DNA of 64,000 nt from Pseudomonadota bacterium. Lineage in GTDB: Bacteria; Pseudomonadota; Gammaproteobacteria; Steroidobacterales; Steroidobacteraceae. Below are positions 53,340 to 63,901 of the stretch, piece by piece. Each line of letters opens with the position of its first letter. The first letter of the stretch is position 1. The stretch covers positions 124,001 through 188,000 of the forward strand of contig JAJZUT010000006.1 in the NCBI GenBank assembly GCA_021847105.1, written 5' to 3'. The translations under genes were made by a program, and so were the position numbers. The notes below the pieces were generated by a model that was not told the DNA's origin, searched no databases, and saw only the letters and a list, made by a program, of their open reading frames with translations.

Positions 53340-54260
53340 ATGAGCGCATCACCCCCTGCCGAGTCCACCCGGCCCCCGCGAGCGGCCACGACCGCGCTCG
53401 CGGCCGTTATCGATGCGCGAGCGCGCGATCTCGGCGATCTGGTGGTCGGGCGCGTACTCCCTTCGCCGCTGCGCCGCATGGTTGGTCCGTTCATTTTCTT
53501 CGATCACATGGGTCCGGCGGCCCTGGCGCCGGGTCGTGGCATCGACGTGCGGCCGCACCCGCACATCGGGCTCGCCACAGTGACTTATCTCTTCGAAGGG
53601 CAGATTGTTCACCGCGACAGCTTGGGCTCGCACCAGAGCATCCGCCCCGGCGACGTCAACTGGATGACCGCCGGCCGCGGCATCGTTCATTCCGAGCGCA
53701 CCCCGGCAGAGCTGCGCCGCACCGGCTCGCGCTTGAACGGCCTGCAGTTGTGGGTCGCACTGCCGGCCGCCGACGAGCAGACCGAGCCGCAGTTTCACCA
53801 CCACCCGGGCGAATCGCTGCCCACCGTCGAAGTCGCCGGTGCCCAGGTGCGCGTGCTCGCCGGCGAGCTCTACGCTCGCCGCTCGCCCGTGGCAACCTAC
53901 TCGCCGCTGTTCTACGCCGACGCGGTGCTGCCGCCGGGCTGCGAATTACCGCTCACCGAGACGTATTCGGAGCGGGCAGTGTATGTGGTGGAGGGGGATC
54001 TGACCGGACTGAGCGAAACGGCTGGCCCGGGCCGCATGCTGGTGTTCGCCCCGGGCGCCTCGGCGGTGCTGCGCACCGAGCGCGGTGCGCGCGTGGCGCT
54101 GCTCGGCGGCGAGCCGGTCGGCGAGCGGCATGTCTACTGGAATTTCGTTTCAAGCTCACTCGAGCGGATCGAGCAGGCCAAGCGCGACTGGCGCGAGGGC
54201 CGCTTCGCGACGGTGCCGGGTGATGCGCAGGAGTTTATCCCGCTGCCCGAGCCGGCCTGA
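53340..54260 (+). CDS. Pirin family protein
   Basis: 306 residues, bicupin. N-terminal cupin metal motif [18 protein letters not shown] followed by HRDSLG, and [19 protein letters not shown], give the three His and one Glu of pirins. The C-terminal cupin contains [12 protein letters not shown] and [20 protein letters not shown], the normal pirin end. Bacterial pirins such as YhhW have quercetinase-like activity; others modulate central metabolism. The ATG at 53340 is chosen; a frame that starts 1.1 kb upstream runs antisense to the dehydrogenase. Confidence 0.93.
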   Translation: MSASPPAESTRPPRAATTALAAVIDARARDLGDLVVGRVLPSPLRRMVGPFIFFDHMGPAALAPGRGIDVRPHPHIGLATVTYLFEGQIVHRDSLGSHQSIRPGDVNWMTAGRGIVHSERTPAELRRTGSRLNGLQLWVALPAADEQTEPQFHHHPGESLPTVEVAGAQVRVLAGELYARRSPVATYSPLFYADAVLPPGCELPLTETYSERAVYVVEGDLTGLSETAGPGRMLVFAPGASAVLRTERGARVALLGGEPVGERHVYWNFVSSSLERIEQAKRDWREGRFATVPGDAQEFIPLPEPA

Positions 54261-54274
54261 GGCGGAGCCGTACC

Positions 54275-55261
54275 GTGACCGAACCGGGGCTGCGTTTCGC
54301 CAATATCGAGTCCGCCCGACAGCGTCTGCAGGGCGTCGCGCACTGCACGCCGGTATTGACCTCGCGCACCGCAGATGCGCTGTGCGGTGCGCGCCTGTTC
54401 TTCAAATGCGAGAACCTGCAGCGCATGGGCGCGTTCAAGTTCCGCGGTGCCTACAACGCGGTCGCCTGCCTGGAGCCGGCGCAGCGCGCCGCCGGAGTCG
54501 TCGCCTTCTCCTCGGGCAACCATGCCCAGGCAATCGCGCTCGCGTGCCGGCTGCTGGGGAGCCGGGCCGTCATCGTCATGCCCCATGACGCGCCGCACGC
54601 CAAGGTGGCGGCAACACGCGAATACGGCGGCGAGGTACACCTCTACGACCGCTTCCGCGAGGACCGTGAGGCACTGGGCCGTGAACTCGCCGCCGAGCGC
54701 GGTCTCAGCCTCATTCCTCCCTATGACCATCTGGATGTCATGGCTGGCCAGGGCACCGCCGCGGCGGAGCTCATCGAGCAGGTCGGACCGCTTGATGTGC
54801 TGCTCGTCCCGCTCGGCGGCGGCGGTCTGCTCTCGGGCAGTGCCGTCGCCGCCCGGACGCTGTGCCCCGACTGTGCGGTACTCGGTGTCGAACCCGAAGC
54901 CGGCGACGATGGGCGACAGAGCCTGCGCGCGGGCCGGATTGTGCACATCGACACCCCCGAAACACTCGCCGACGGCGCGCAGACTCAACACCTCGGCGTA
55001 CACACTTTCCCAGTCATCGCCGCACTGGTCCAGGACATCGTCACGGCGAGCGACGCCGAGCTCACCGCGACGATGGCCTGGTTCGCCGAGCGGATGAAAC
55101 TCGTGATCGAGCCGACCGGTGCGCTGGCAGCAGCAGCGGCGTTCAGCGGCCGGCTCGACCTCAGCGGCAAGCGCGTCGGGGTGATCCTGTCCGGGGGCAA
55201 CATCGACCTGGCGCGATTTTCGGCATTGCTGGCGAACACGAACCGCGCACATGCCGGCTGA
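54275..55261 (+). CDS. PLP-dependent threonine/serine dehydratase (fold type II)
   Basis: 328 residues. PLP-binding Lys in MGAFKFRGAYNAV, the SSGNHAQAIALA phosphate/substrate loop, VPLGGGGLLSG (phosphate cup) and GVILSGGN near the C-terminus. No C-terminal ACT domain, so it is the catabolic/TdcB- or serine-racemase-like length rather than IlvA. It would deaminate L-threonine or L-serine. Start is GTG at 54275, with GGCGGAG eight bases upstream, 14 bases after pirin. Confidence 0.9.
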   Translation: MTEPGLRFANIESARQRLQGVAHCTPVLTSRTADALCGARLFFKCENLQRMGAFKFRGAYNAVACLEPAQRAAGVVAFSSGNHAQAIALACRLLGSRAVIVMPHDAPHAKVAATREYGGEVHLYDRFREDREALGRELAAERGLSLIPPYDHLDVMAGQGTAAAELIEQVGPLDVLLVPLGGGGLLSGSAVAARTLCPDCAVLGVEPEAGDDGRQSLRAGRIVHIDTPETLADGAQTQHLGVHTFPVIAALVQDIVTASDAELTATMAWFAERMKLVIEPTGALAAAAAFSGRLDLSGKRVGVILSGGNIDLARFSALLANTNRAHAG

Positions 55262-55280
55262 GCCGACAGCCGTGCGGCTC

Positions 55281-56426
55281 TCAGGCGATGGCGAGTGACG
55301 CAGGCCTGACCCGCTGAGCGTGCGGATCAGGCACCTGCTGCGTAATACAGTGAATGCCACCGCCGCCCAGCAGGATCTCGCGCGCCGGCACGCCGATCAG
55401 TTCGCGCCCAGGGCACAGACGGCGCAGAATTTCGGCCACTTGCCCGTCGGTGCGCGCATCAAGCAGCGGCATCACCAGACCGCCATTGGCAAAGTAAAAG
55501 TTGACGTAGCTTGCCGCGAGACGCTCGCCCGCCCGGCGCGGCTTGCATGCCGCACTCGGCGCGAGCCCGCGAGCCTCCGCCTCGGTCATGTAGAGCGGAC
55601 CGGGTTGCGGCAGCTTCGTCACCTCGAGACGCCGACCGTGCGCGTCGCGCGCCTCGTTCAATCGCTCCCACGCGTCGCGCGAACGCTCGTACTGCGGATC
55701 GGTGCGATCGTCGGTCCATGCCAGACACACTCTGCCCGGCGCGAGAAAACAGGCAAGATTGTCGATGTGCCCGTCAGTCTCATCATTGTAGACACCAAGG
55801 CCAAGCCAGATGAACTGGCGCACCCCCAGATACTCGCGCAGCACCGCTTCCATCCGCTCGCGCGTCATGCCGGGGTTGCGGTTGGGGTTCAGCACACATT
55901 CCTCGGCGAGCAGCGCCGTGCCCTCGCCATCGACGTGAATGGCTCCCCCCTCGATCACGATCGGAGCGCGATAGCGGGCACGGCCCTCGCGCCCGAGCAC
56001 CTCGGCCGCCACCCGTTCGTCCTGATCCCAGGGGCGATACAGCCCGCCCTCAAGCCCGCCCCAGGCATTGAACCGCCAGTGCACCCCGCGCAGTCCACCG
56101 CCCTCGCTGACGAGATAGGTCGGACCGACATCACGCATCCAACAGTCATCATGCGCGAGCGTGACCACCTCGATGCCAGCGGGTAGCAGCGCACGGGCCG
56201 CTGCGGCGTGCGCGGGCGAAACGCCCACGGACACCGGCTCGAACCGCCCGATCGCCGCTGCAACCGCGGCAAAGGCGCGCTGCGCCGGAGCGGCCTGCTC
56301 CCGCCAGTTATCGGGACGCTCAGGCCAGAGCATCCAGCAGCGCTCGTGGGCCTCGAACTCCGCCGGCATCCACCAGCCGTCAGTGGCCGGTGTACCGGAC
56401 AGGACGCCGGGATCGGACGAATTCAT
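55281..56426 (-). CDS. aguA: Agmatine deiminase
   Basis: 381 residues, the AguA length. Motifs: MPAEFEAHERCWMLWPERPD, DDCWMRDVGPTYLV, WRFNAWGGLEGGLYRPWDQD, EGGAIHVDGEGTALLAEECV, ETDGHIDNLACFL and the catalytic Cys in GGGGIHCITQQ. It converts agmatine to N-carbamoylputrescine and ammonia. The stop-start ATGA overlap with the permease indicates a transport-catabolism pair. No carbamoylputrescine amidase is in the window. ATG at 56426. Confidence 0.96.
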   Translation of the reverse strand: MNSSDPGVLSGTPATDGWWMPAEFEAHERCWMLWPERPDNWREQAAPAQRAFAAVAAAIGRFEPVSVGVSPAHAAAARALLPAGIEVVTLAHDDCWMRDVGPTYLVSEGGGLRGVHWRFNAWGGLEGGLYRPWDQDERVAAEVLGREGRARYRAPIVIEGGAIHVDGEGTALLAEECVLNPNRNPGMTRERMEAVLREYLGVRQFIWLGLGVYNDETDGHIDNLACFLAPGRVCLAWTDDRTDPQYERSRDAWERLNEARDAHGRRLEVTKLPQPGPLYMTEAEARGLAPSAACKPRRAGERLAASYVNFYFANGGLVMPLLDARTDGQVAEILRRLCPGRELIGVPAREILLGGGGIHCITQQVPDPHAQRVRPASLAIA

Positions 56427-57907
56427 GCGCGCTGTTTGCTGTGCCGGAAGCCGTAGAAGACGTAGATCGCACCGCCAATGAAAGTCCAGACCACCAGCCG
56501 GATCCAGGTTGCATCGGACAGGAAGTACGTCATGCCGAGACACACCGCCGCCCCGAGCGGGCACAGAACCCAGGCCCACGGCACACGGAACGGACGTGGC
56601 ACATCGGGACGCGTGTGACGCATCACCAGTACGCCGATGCATACCACGGCGAAGGCGAGCAGAATCCCGATCGAAATCAGGTCCGCGAGCACATCGAGCG
56701 GAAACACTCCAGCGATCAGCGCCGCAATGACTCCCGTGATCGCCGTCGAGACATGCGGGGTCTTGAAGCGCGGGTGGCAGCGGCTCATCACCGGTGGCAG
56801 CAGTCCGTCATCGGCCATCGACAGCAGAATGCGCGGCTGGCCGAGAATCGAAGTCAGAATAACCGAGGTCATGCCGATGATGGTCCCGAGCGTGACCAGC
56901 GAACGCAGCCAGGAGAGTGCCGGATGCGCATTGAGTGCCACGGACACCGGATCGGCGACGTTGAGCTTGAAATACGGCACCATGCCGGTGACCACTGCCG
57001 CCATCGCCACGTACAGCACCGTCGAGATGATGAGTGTGCCAATGATGCCGAGCGGCAAATCGCGCTGCGGATTGCGCGCCTCGAGCGCCGTGGTCGATGC
57101 GGTATCAAATCCGACGTAGGAGAAAAAGATGATCCCGGCCCCCTGCAAAACACCCGTCCAGCCGAAGTGACCGAAGGTTCCGGTGTTGGGTGGGACGTAC
57201 GGATGCCAGTTCGAGGAAGAGATGAACTTCAGGCCTGCAACGACCACCACCAAGATCACTGCGACCTTCAGAACCACCATGAAATTCGTGACGCGCGCGG
57301 TCTCCTGGATGCCGACATAACAGAGCGCGCTCAGTGCGAGCACGACCAGAACCGCGGGCAGATTCATGATCGCGCCGGTGGCCACCAGATGGCCGGCGGC
57401 GTTCTGCTGGATCGGCGCATTGATCCACATCGCCGGCAAATGGATGCCCCAGCCCGAGAGCAAACTGGCCACGTACGCCGACCAGCTCACTGCAACGGCC
57501 GAGGCCGAGATGCCGTATTCGAGCAGCAGGTTCCAGCCGATGAACCACGCCACCACCTCGCCGAGCGTGGCGTACGTATAGCTGTAGGCGCTGCCGGGCA
57601 CCGGCAGAAACGCCGCGAACTCCGCGTAGCACAGAGCCGCCAGTCCGCTGCCGAACGCAGCGATGGCGAGAGAAATCGTGATTGCCGGCCCGGACTGGTT
57701 CGCCGCCACCGTGCCGGTGAGCACGAAGATGCCGGTGCCGATCGTCGCGCCGATGCCGATCGCCATCAGCGCCCAAACCGACAGCGCTTGCTTCAGCCGC
57801 TCGGCCCCGGCTCGCTCCGGCGCGACCACGGCGTGCACGGCAAATAACTTGCGCAGCAGCGATTGACTCGCCGCAGGCGGCGCTGCGCTCTCGGTGGCGT
57901 CGTTCAT
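56423..57907 (-). CDS. APC-superfamily amino acid/cationic amino acid permease
   Basis: 494 residues with about 12 predicted membrane helices, starting KQALSVWALMAIGIGATIGT (TM1 with the GIGATIGTGIF substrate loop of the CAT/YfnA type), then PGSAYSYTYATLGEVVAWFI, FFSYVGFDTASTTALEARNP (the family FDxxxxxxxExxNP block) and PRPFRVPWAW before the last helices. It probably imports arginine, agmatine or a polyamine, given the coupled agmatine deiminase gene downstream. ATG at 57907. Confidence 0.93.
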   Translation of the reverse strand: MNDATESAAPPAASQSLLRKLFAVHAVVAPERAGAERLKQALSVWALMAIGIGATIGTGIFVLTGTVAANQSGPAITISLAIAAFGSGLAALCYAEFAAFLPVPGSAYSYTYATLGEVVAWFIGWNLLLEYGISASAVAVSWSAYVASLLSGWGIHLPAMWINAPIQQNAAGHLVATGAIMNLPAVLVVLALSALCYVGIQETARVTNFMVVLKVAVILVVVVAGLKFISSSNWHPYVPPNTGTFGHFGWTGVLQGAGIIFFSYVGFDTASTTALEARNPQRDLPLGIIGTLIISTVLYVAMAAVVTGMVPYFKLNVADPVSVALNAHPALSWLRSLVTLGTIIGMTSVILTSILGQPRILLSMADDGLLPPVMSRCHPRFKTPHVSTAITGVIAALIAGVFPLDVLADLISIGILLAFAVVCIGVLVMRHTRPDVPRPFRVPWAWVLCPLGAAVCLGMTYFLSDATWIRLVVWTFIGGAIYVFYGFRHSKQRA

Positions 57908-58090
57908 GATCCGGGCAACCCCCAGTAGGCCAAATATTATGGGCGGCAAGTGTCGCATAGATGACCCTGCCCTGCCTGCGGCGGCTCGGCCGTTACGGCG
58001 AGCAGCCGGGCCCGTGCTACGATTGTCGGCCCGCTCGGCGGCGCCCGGGCGGATGATTATTCTCAAGTTCGCGTGAGGAGCCCGTAAATC

Positions 58091-59398
<1,308 letters not shown>

Positions 59399-59458
59399 CC
59401 CGGGCGGCGGAGCGCACCCATCGACAGGACAGCAGCCATACTCGATTGGGCGCGCAAG

Positions 59459-60043
59459 GTGCGCGCGGTGGCGCAAAGCGGGCTCGCCTTCACGCAAGAC
59501 CCCTACGACCGCGAGCGCTACGGGGAACTGCAGCGTCTCGCGGCGGATCTGCTCGCTGGGCACTTGCAGATCCCGCCCGAGCGTGCCGAGGCGTTCTGGG
59601 ACGCGGAGGAGGGCTACGCCACGCCGAAAGTCGACGTGCGTGGCGCCGTGTTCGATGCCGGACGGGTCCTGCTGGTGCGTGAGCGCGCCGATGGCCGCTG
59701 GGCCCTGCCCGGCGGCTGGGTCGATGTGAACGACTCGCCCGCCGAGGCCGTCGAGCGCGAGGTCCGCGAGGAGTCCGGCTTCCATGCCCGTGCGGTGAAA
59801 CTCGCGGCGCTCGTGGATCGGCGCCGCCATCCCCATCCGCCAAGCGTGCACCACATCTACAAACTGATGTTCATCTGCGAGCTGACCGGAGGTCAGCCCG
59901 CCGCCAGTCTCGAGACCGATGCGGTGGGGTTCTTTCCACTCGCCGCACTGCCGGATTTATCCACCGGCCGCATACTCGCCCCGCAGATCGCGCGGCTCTA
60001 CGAGCATCACCTGCATCCGCAGCTGCCGACCGATTTCGACTAG
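59459..60043 (+). CDS. Nudix hydrolase with NUDIX_N domain
   Basis: At least 194 residues. The Nudix box is [20 protein letters not shown] (then ESG) within [11 protein letters not shown], and the N-terminal helical domain ([20 protein letters not shown]) is of the NUDIX_N type found in ADP-ribose or NADH pyrophosphatase-like enzymes. The conventional start is GTG at 59459, but upstream in-frame codons read ILDWARK, which fits the family's usual N-terminus, and no ATG, GTG or TTG lies between the icd stop and 59459. The real start may be a non-standard codon. Substrate unknown. Confidence 0.88.
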   Translation: MRAVAQSGLAFTQDPYDRERYGELQRLAADLLAGHLQIPPERAEAFWDAEEGYATPKVDVRGAVFDAGRVLLVRERADGRWALPGGWVDVNDSPAEAVEREVREESGFHARAVKLAALVDRRRHPHPPSVHHIYKLMFICELTGGQPAASLETDAVGFFPLAALPDLSTGRILAPQIARLYEHHLHPQLPTDFD

Positions 60044-60094
60044 CTCGCACCGCAGCCATTGATCGGCGCGGCGCACCGGGTAGACTCGCCCGCC

Positions 60095-60295
60095 ATGAAC
60101 CGCATCCTCATCGTGCTCGGCCTCGTCCTGATCGTGCTCGGCCTGGGCTGGTCATGGATCAGGCGGCTGCCGTTGTTCAAATTGCCGGGCGACATCGTGA
60201 TCGACCGACCCGGCTTTCAGTTCTTCTTTCCGATCACCACCATGCTGCTGGTGAGCCTCGCGATCTCCATCATCGCGTGGATCCTGCGCCGCTGA
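60095..60295 (+). CDS. DUF2905 family small membrane protein
   Basis: 66 residues with two membrane helices (RILIVLGLVLIVLGLGWSWI and MLLVSLAISIIAWIL) separated by the DUF2905 loop LPLFKLPGDIVIDRPGFQFF with FPI. Function unknown. ATG at 60095 (MNRILIV) chosen because it starts the first helix; the preceding 12 codons in frame are not protein-like. Confidence 0.88.
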   Translation: MNRILIVLGLVLIVLGLGWSWIRRLPLFKLPGDIVIDRPGFQFFFPITTMLLVSLAISIIAWILRR

Positions 60296-60394
60296 GGAAT
60301 CGCGTCCCTGCACGTGGTGCATGAGGCTTGATGGCGCACGGTTCTCTCCGTCGTCCATAGCCCGAAGCCGGCGACGGCACGGTGCGCGCACTGA

Positions 60395-61228
60395 CCCCAT
60401 GCGCACCTGTTCTTCGAGCTGATCCTCATCACGGCAGCAAGCGGACAAATTGCGATCGACGGGCTCGATTACGAGGCGCGGAAAGGCAGTTCATTTGTGC
60501 TTCCGCCAGGATCGGTCCACGACCTGAGCCGTCTTGGCGACGCAGACGGCTGGACGATTCTTTCCAGCACGATACCCTCGATGCATCGACGACCCCGGGG
60601 ACTGACTCCCCTTGCAGGTCTTCCTGAGGACACGCTGTTCAATCTGTTCGGTCAGCCGCCGCTGCAGGTGTGGCGCCCCATTTCCCTGGGTTCCGCGACG
60701 GCACACAGGCGGACACACTCCTCGCGCGCATGCACGATGAGCCACGGACACGTGAGCCCGGATACGCCCATGGTGTGCGCGCGGCACTGCAATGGCTGCT
60801 CGTGACGGTGGCGCGGTGTCCATCCGGGCTGCCGGGTGCCGGGTGCCGGGCCCTTCGATTCTGCGGCAAAGGATCTGGCATCGCTCGTTTTCGCCGGCAT
60901 AGATCACCACTACCGCTGAGCCGCTTCACTCGCCGACGCTGCCTCCCGTCTCGGATTCAATGAGGGATATCTCACCACCCGAGTTCGCAGACTCACTGGT
61001 CGCACCTATCGTGAATGGGCGATCGAGCGCCGGATGATCGAGACCCGGCAGATACTCGCGGCGACCGACCTCGCAGTGGCAACCATCGCCCAAAGACTGG
61101 GATACGTCGAAGTCGAATCCTTCATCCCACGGTTCCGTACCTGCCACGGGATTCTGCCCTCCGTCTGGCGACGGCGCGCACGCACTCGATCGGCGCCTGA
61201 AACCAAATCGCGGACCGCGCAGGAATAA
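60395..61228 (+). pseudogene. Broken AraC-family regulator (cupin sensor)
   Basis: Plus-strand reading in one frame gives a cupin (HAHLFFELILITAASGQIAI, GSSFVLPPGSVHDLSRLGDA), then a frame change near 60.69 kb to DTLLARMHDEPRTREPGYAH with WLLVTVAR, and a return to the first frame near 60.95 kb: EGYLTTRVRRLTGRTYREWA, IETRQILAATDLAVATIAQR, LGYVEVESFIPRFR, the second HTH of AraC proteins. Part of the first HTH is missing. Two compensating indels and a deletion make a functional product unlikely. A stop just before 60395 hides its original start. Confidence 0.75.
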
Positions 61229-61482
61229 TTGCTGACCCGTCCCGATCGGCACGTCTCCGTAATCATGACCAGTAGGCAAGGTACCCACGAACACAGCCCT
61301 CGATGACCTCTCGAGGGAATCGCCGACGCCGCCAGACGGCGAGCTCCGAGCGAAGGTTTCCGGATATTAAGATCCTGCCGCTACTGCACTAGAATCCTCT
61401 TCGGAATGTCGCCTCAAGCAATGCGACGCCTCGATCGGCGCGCGGAGACATTGTCACAAACTGACACAATCATTCTCGCCGC
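61229..61482. other. Intergenic region without visible gene
   Basis: 254 bases between the broken AraC gene and the NmrA-family stop. No frame, repeat or hairpin that I can name. Confidence 0.5.
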
Positions 61483-62325
61483 CTACCCGGGACGTCTCCA
61501 ATAATGAGCGTGGCGTGCCGCGAAATCGGTAAAGGAACGCGGAGCTCGGCCTAACAGCGTTTTGACCGCGGTTGTTGTGCGCGCCTCCCTGCCGCTTGCC
61601 AGAACGGCGTCGAGCTGCGCAAGAAATTGGGCGTAGTCCGCATCGAGATCGAAGGCCGCGAAGCGCTTGGCGAGCTCGTCCGGTTCAAGTTTGACATGGG
61701 CAATCTCACGCCCCGCATGTGCCGAAATCAGAGCTGCGACCTCGTCGTAACTGAGGCTAGATGGCCCTGTGAGAACTACGGCATCGTTCAACGCAGTTTC
61801 GCTGGCAAGGCAGGCTGCGCCAGCCTCGCCAATGTCCTCAGCATCAATGAAGGCGACGGACGCCTCGCCCGTTGCGGAAAATATTTTGCCTTCTTTTCGT
61901 ATCGTGTCGCCGTGGTGGCCTTCGGTGAAGTTCTGCATGAACCAGGACGGTTGCAGCACAGTCCATTCCGGCGCTGTATCCGCCAGCATGCGATGGATCT
62001 GCCCCATCGCCGGTCCGTTGATTGGTATTGCCGAAGAGCTCAAGAGAACGAAACGACGCACACCGCTGGCGATCGCTCGCGAGAGGAAGCCGGACATGGC
62101 GGGCGCGGGGTCCAGGACCCCGACCGGGGCAACCAGGTAAACCGCGTCGATACCGGTCAACGCATCGGCATGCGTCTCGCTATCCATCCAGTCGAAACGA
62201 ACCGCAGTGTCGGACGGGGTGCGCGCCGCGAGGCGGCTTGCGATGCCCCTTCTGGCGAGGCTCGCGGCCACGGCTCGACCAGTCTTGCCCGTCCCGCCTG
62301 TAACGAGAATGTGTTTGGGAGCCAT
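61483..62325 (-). CDS. NmrA-family NAD(P)-binding protein
   Basis: 280 residues of the atypical SDR/NmrA type: HILVTGGTGKTGRAVAASLA (Rossmann), AVYLVAPVGV, RRFVLLSSSAIP, WTVLQPSWFMQNF (the NmrA signature) and AFIDAEDIGEAGAACL. These proteins bind NADP(H) and act as redox sensors or reductases; catalytic Tyr-xxx-Lys is not evident. It forms an operon with the SnoaL-like gene (5 bases apart). ATG at 62325. Confidence 0.9.
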   Translation of the reverse strand: MAPKHILVTGGTGKTGRAVAASLARRGIASRLAARTPSDTAVRFDWMDSETHADALTGIDAVYLVAPVGVLDPAPAMSGFLSRAIASGVRRFVLLSSSAIPINGPAMGQIHRMLADTAPEWTVLQPSWFMQNFTEGHHGDTIRKEGKIFSATGEASVAFIDAEDIGEAGAACLASETALNDAVVLTGPSSLSYDEVAALISAHAGREIAHVKLEPDELAKRFAAFDLDADYAQFLAQLDAVLASGREARTTTAVKTLLGRAPRSFTDFAARHAHYWRRPG

Positions 62326-62330
62326 TGTCG

Positions 62331-62783
62331 TCAGTCCTTGCCTTCGCTGAACGAGCGGATGAACGCCGGGGCGCCACCGCACGCCTCCATGGCCACGAGG
62401 GGGTTCCAGAAGTCGCGATAGGCCAGGATCTTTCCGTCCGCGTTGAAGGTCAGAAGCGCCACATAATGCTGGTTGTAGGGGTGACCGGTTTCGAGGGCCG
62501 TTCCCTCGCAGGTAAATTCGACCACCGCGTGTTGGCCTGAAGCGTCGGAATAGGCGGCCAAGACATCGAAGCGTCGAAAGTCGAATTTGGTAGGGAACGA
62601 GGACATGTATGCGGCGATCGCCGCCTTGCCTTCAACCTTTGCTAAGTAGCCGGCTGGCGCGAAGGGGAATTCGATGCGTCCGTCCTCCGCCCAGTGATCG
62701 ACCCAGCCCTCGACGTCTTTGACCTGAAGGCAATCGAGCGCCGTTTCGAGCCAAGCCTCTAAATGGCCTTTCCCGAGGGACAT
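62331..62783 (-). CDS. SnoaL/NTF2-like protein
   Basis: 150 residues of the NTF2-like cone fold: LETALDCLQVKDVEGWVDHW (then AEDG), FPFAPAGYLAKVEGKAAIAA and YRDFWNPLVAMEA. Such proteins are ketosteroid-isomerase relatives with very varied functions, often small-molecule binding. ATG at 62783 has AGGAGG eight bases upstream. Divergent from the TetR gene; together with the NmrA gene it looks like a small TetR-controlled detoxification operon (inference). Confidence 0.88.
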   Translation of the reverse strand: MSLGKGHLEAWLETALDCLQVKDVEGWVDHWAEDGRIEFPFAPAGYLAKVEGKAAIAAYMSSFPTKFDFRRFDVLAAYSDASGQHAVVEFTCEGTALETGHPYNQHYVALLTFNADGKILAYRDFWNPLVAMEACGGAPAFIRSFSEGKD

Positions 62784-62819
62784 TCGGGCACCTCCTGCGA
62801 AAATACGGTACAGTATCGT

Positions 62820-62837
62820 CGTTACGCTATGGTAACG
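62820..62837. promoter_or_regulatory. Candidate TetR operator
   Basis: CGTTAC-GCTATG-GTAACG, perfect 6-bp arms, in the 113-base gap between the SnoaL-like and tetR start codons. Divergent placement and the near-palindrome fit autoregulation by the adjacent TetR protein. Confidence 0.55.
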
Positions 62838-62896
62838 TCCTATTATGATCAACTTCGAAGGCGCAACGCAAGCCTGGGATCAATTAAGGGTGTCGC

Positions 62897-63541
62897 ATGA
62901 AACACGAACGGATCCGCACGAATCGAGCGCCCGTCGGCGCTGCCGCCTTACAGCCCAAGGTGACGAAGGCACTGCGACGTTCGACGTTGATCGAGCTTGC
63001 CAGGACCGGCTACGCCAACCTCTCGATGGCGGCGATTGCCCGCCGAGCCCGCGTGGGCAAGCCCGCGCTGTATCGACGTTGGAAGGGCAAGCAGGACCTA
63101 ATCGCAGACCTTTTCCAGCAGATCGGCCTGCCAATCGTCGAGATCGACGATCTGGGCTCGCTCGAAAGCGAGCTTGCCGAATATGCCCGTCGCAGCTTGG
63201 GCGTCCTGCGCCGACCGCTGGCCAAGGCGATCCTGCCGGATATTTATGCCGAGATGACCCGCGACTCGGAGCTGGCCAAGTTAATCAAATCGCACTTGCA
63301 GGAACCAAAGCGGATGCGAGCCGAGGCAATTCTCGAGCGGGCCATCGATCGGCGGGAAGTGGCTGTTGCGATCGACCGGGCACTGGCCTTGGACATCATG
63401 GCAGGGCCCCTTTACTGGCGCACCATTGTGACAAGGCAAAGCGTTGACGCTGATTTTGCAGCGCGCTATGCGAAGAGCGTCGCGGCTGCGTTGAAGGCCT
63501 GCGGCTCCGGTGCGTCACCAGATTACGTCCCAATCAGCTAG
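62897..63541 (+). CDS. TetR-family transcriptional regulator
   Basis: 214 residues. N-terminal HTH: LRRSTLIELARTGYANLSMA, AIARRARVGKPALYRRWKGK, QDLIADLFQ. The ligand domain (from about 70) includes SLESELAEYARRSLGVLRRP and GPLYWRTIVTRQSVDADFAA, like the TetR_C_11/16 group. It is divergent from the SnoaL-NmrA operon, which it presumably represses. ATG at 62897. Confidence 0.93.
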   Translation: MKHERIRTNRAPVGAAALQPKVTKALRRSTLIELARTGYANLSMAAIARRARVGKPALYRRWKGKQDLIADLFQQIGLPIVEIDDLGSLESELAEYARRSLGVLRRPLAKAILPDIYAEMTRDSELAKLIKSHLQEPKRMRAEAILERAIDRREVAVAIDRALALDIMAGPLYWRTIVTRQSVDADFAARYAKSVAAALKACGSGASPDYVPIS

Positions 63542-63588
63542 GCGTCGGAACGCTGACAGTCACGACAAAGCTGTTTCCCATTGCGTCT

Positions 63589-63750
63589 TCAGCGACCCGC
63601 AGTTCCACCTGCCTGGTCCGAACTTGAACTGCCACTGCGGATCCGGTGCACGAACTCGATGCCGTAGGGAGTTACGGCGGCGGTCCGATAGGACTTGAAG
63701 CCGAGCATGGGTCGGCAACGGCGCTTGATCGCCCGGTGATCCTGCTCGAG
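63589..63750 (-). pseudogene. IS6-family transposase fragment
   Basis: Minus-strand reading LEQDHRAIKRRCRPMLGFKS, YRTAAVTPYGIEFVHRIRSG, then SSSSDQAGG to a TGA matches the C-terminal end of IS6-family DDE transposases (IEQDHRxIKRRxRPMLGFKSFRTA...GIExVHRIRKGQ). The catalytic Asp residues and the terminal inverted repeats are missing, so only the tail remains. It lies 3' of an aminotransferase gene, with unassignable sequence between 63751 and 63901. Confidence 0.8.
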
Positions 63751-63901
63751 ACGCTATTCAGGTCATGCCAGTTGCGCACCCGGACATCTATCCAATGCCG
63801 ATGATGCACGGCCTGTACAGCGGCCCGGCTGCCCGCCCCGCAGCCGTGACCATCGCTGTATCGGGCTCGGTAGCGCAGATTCGCCTGCGAAATGCAGCGG
63901 A

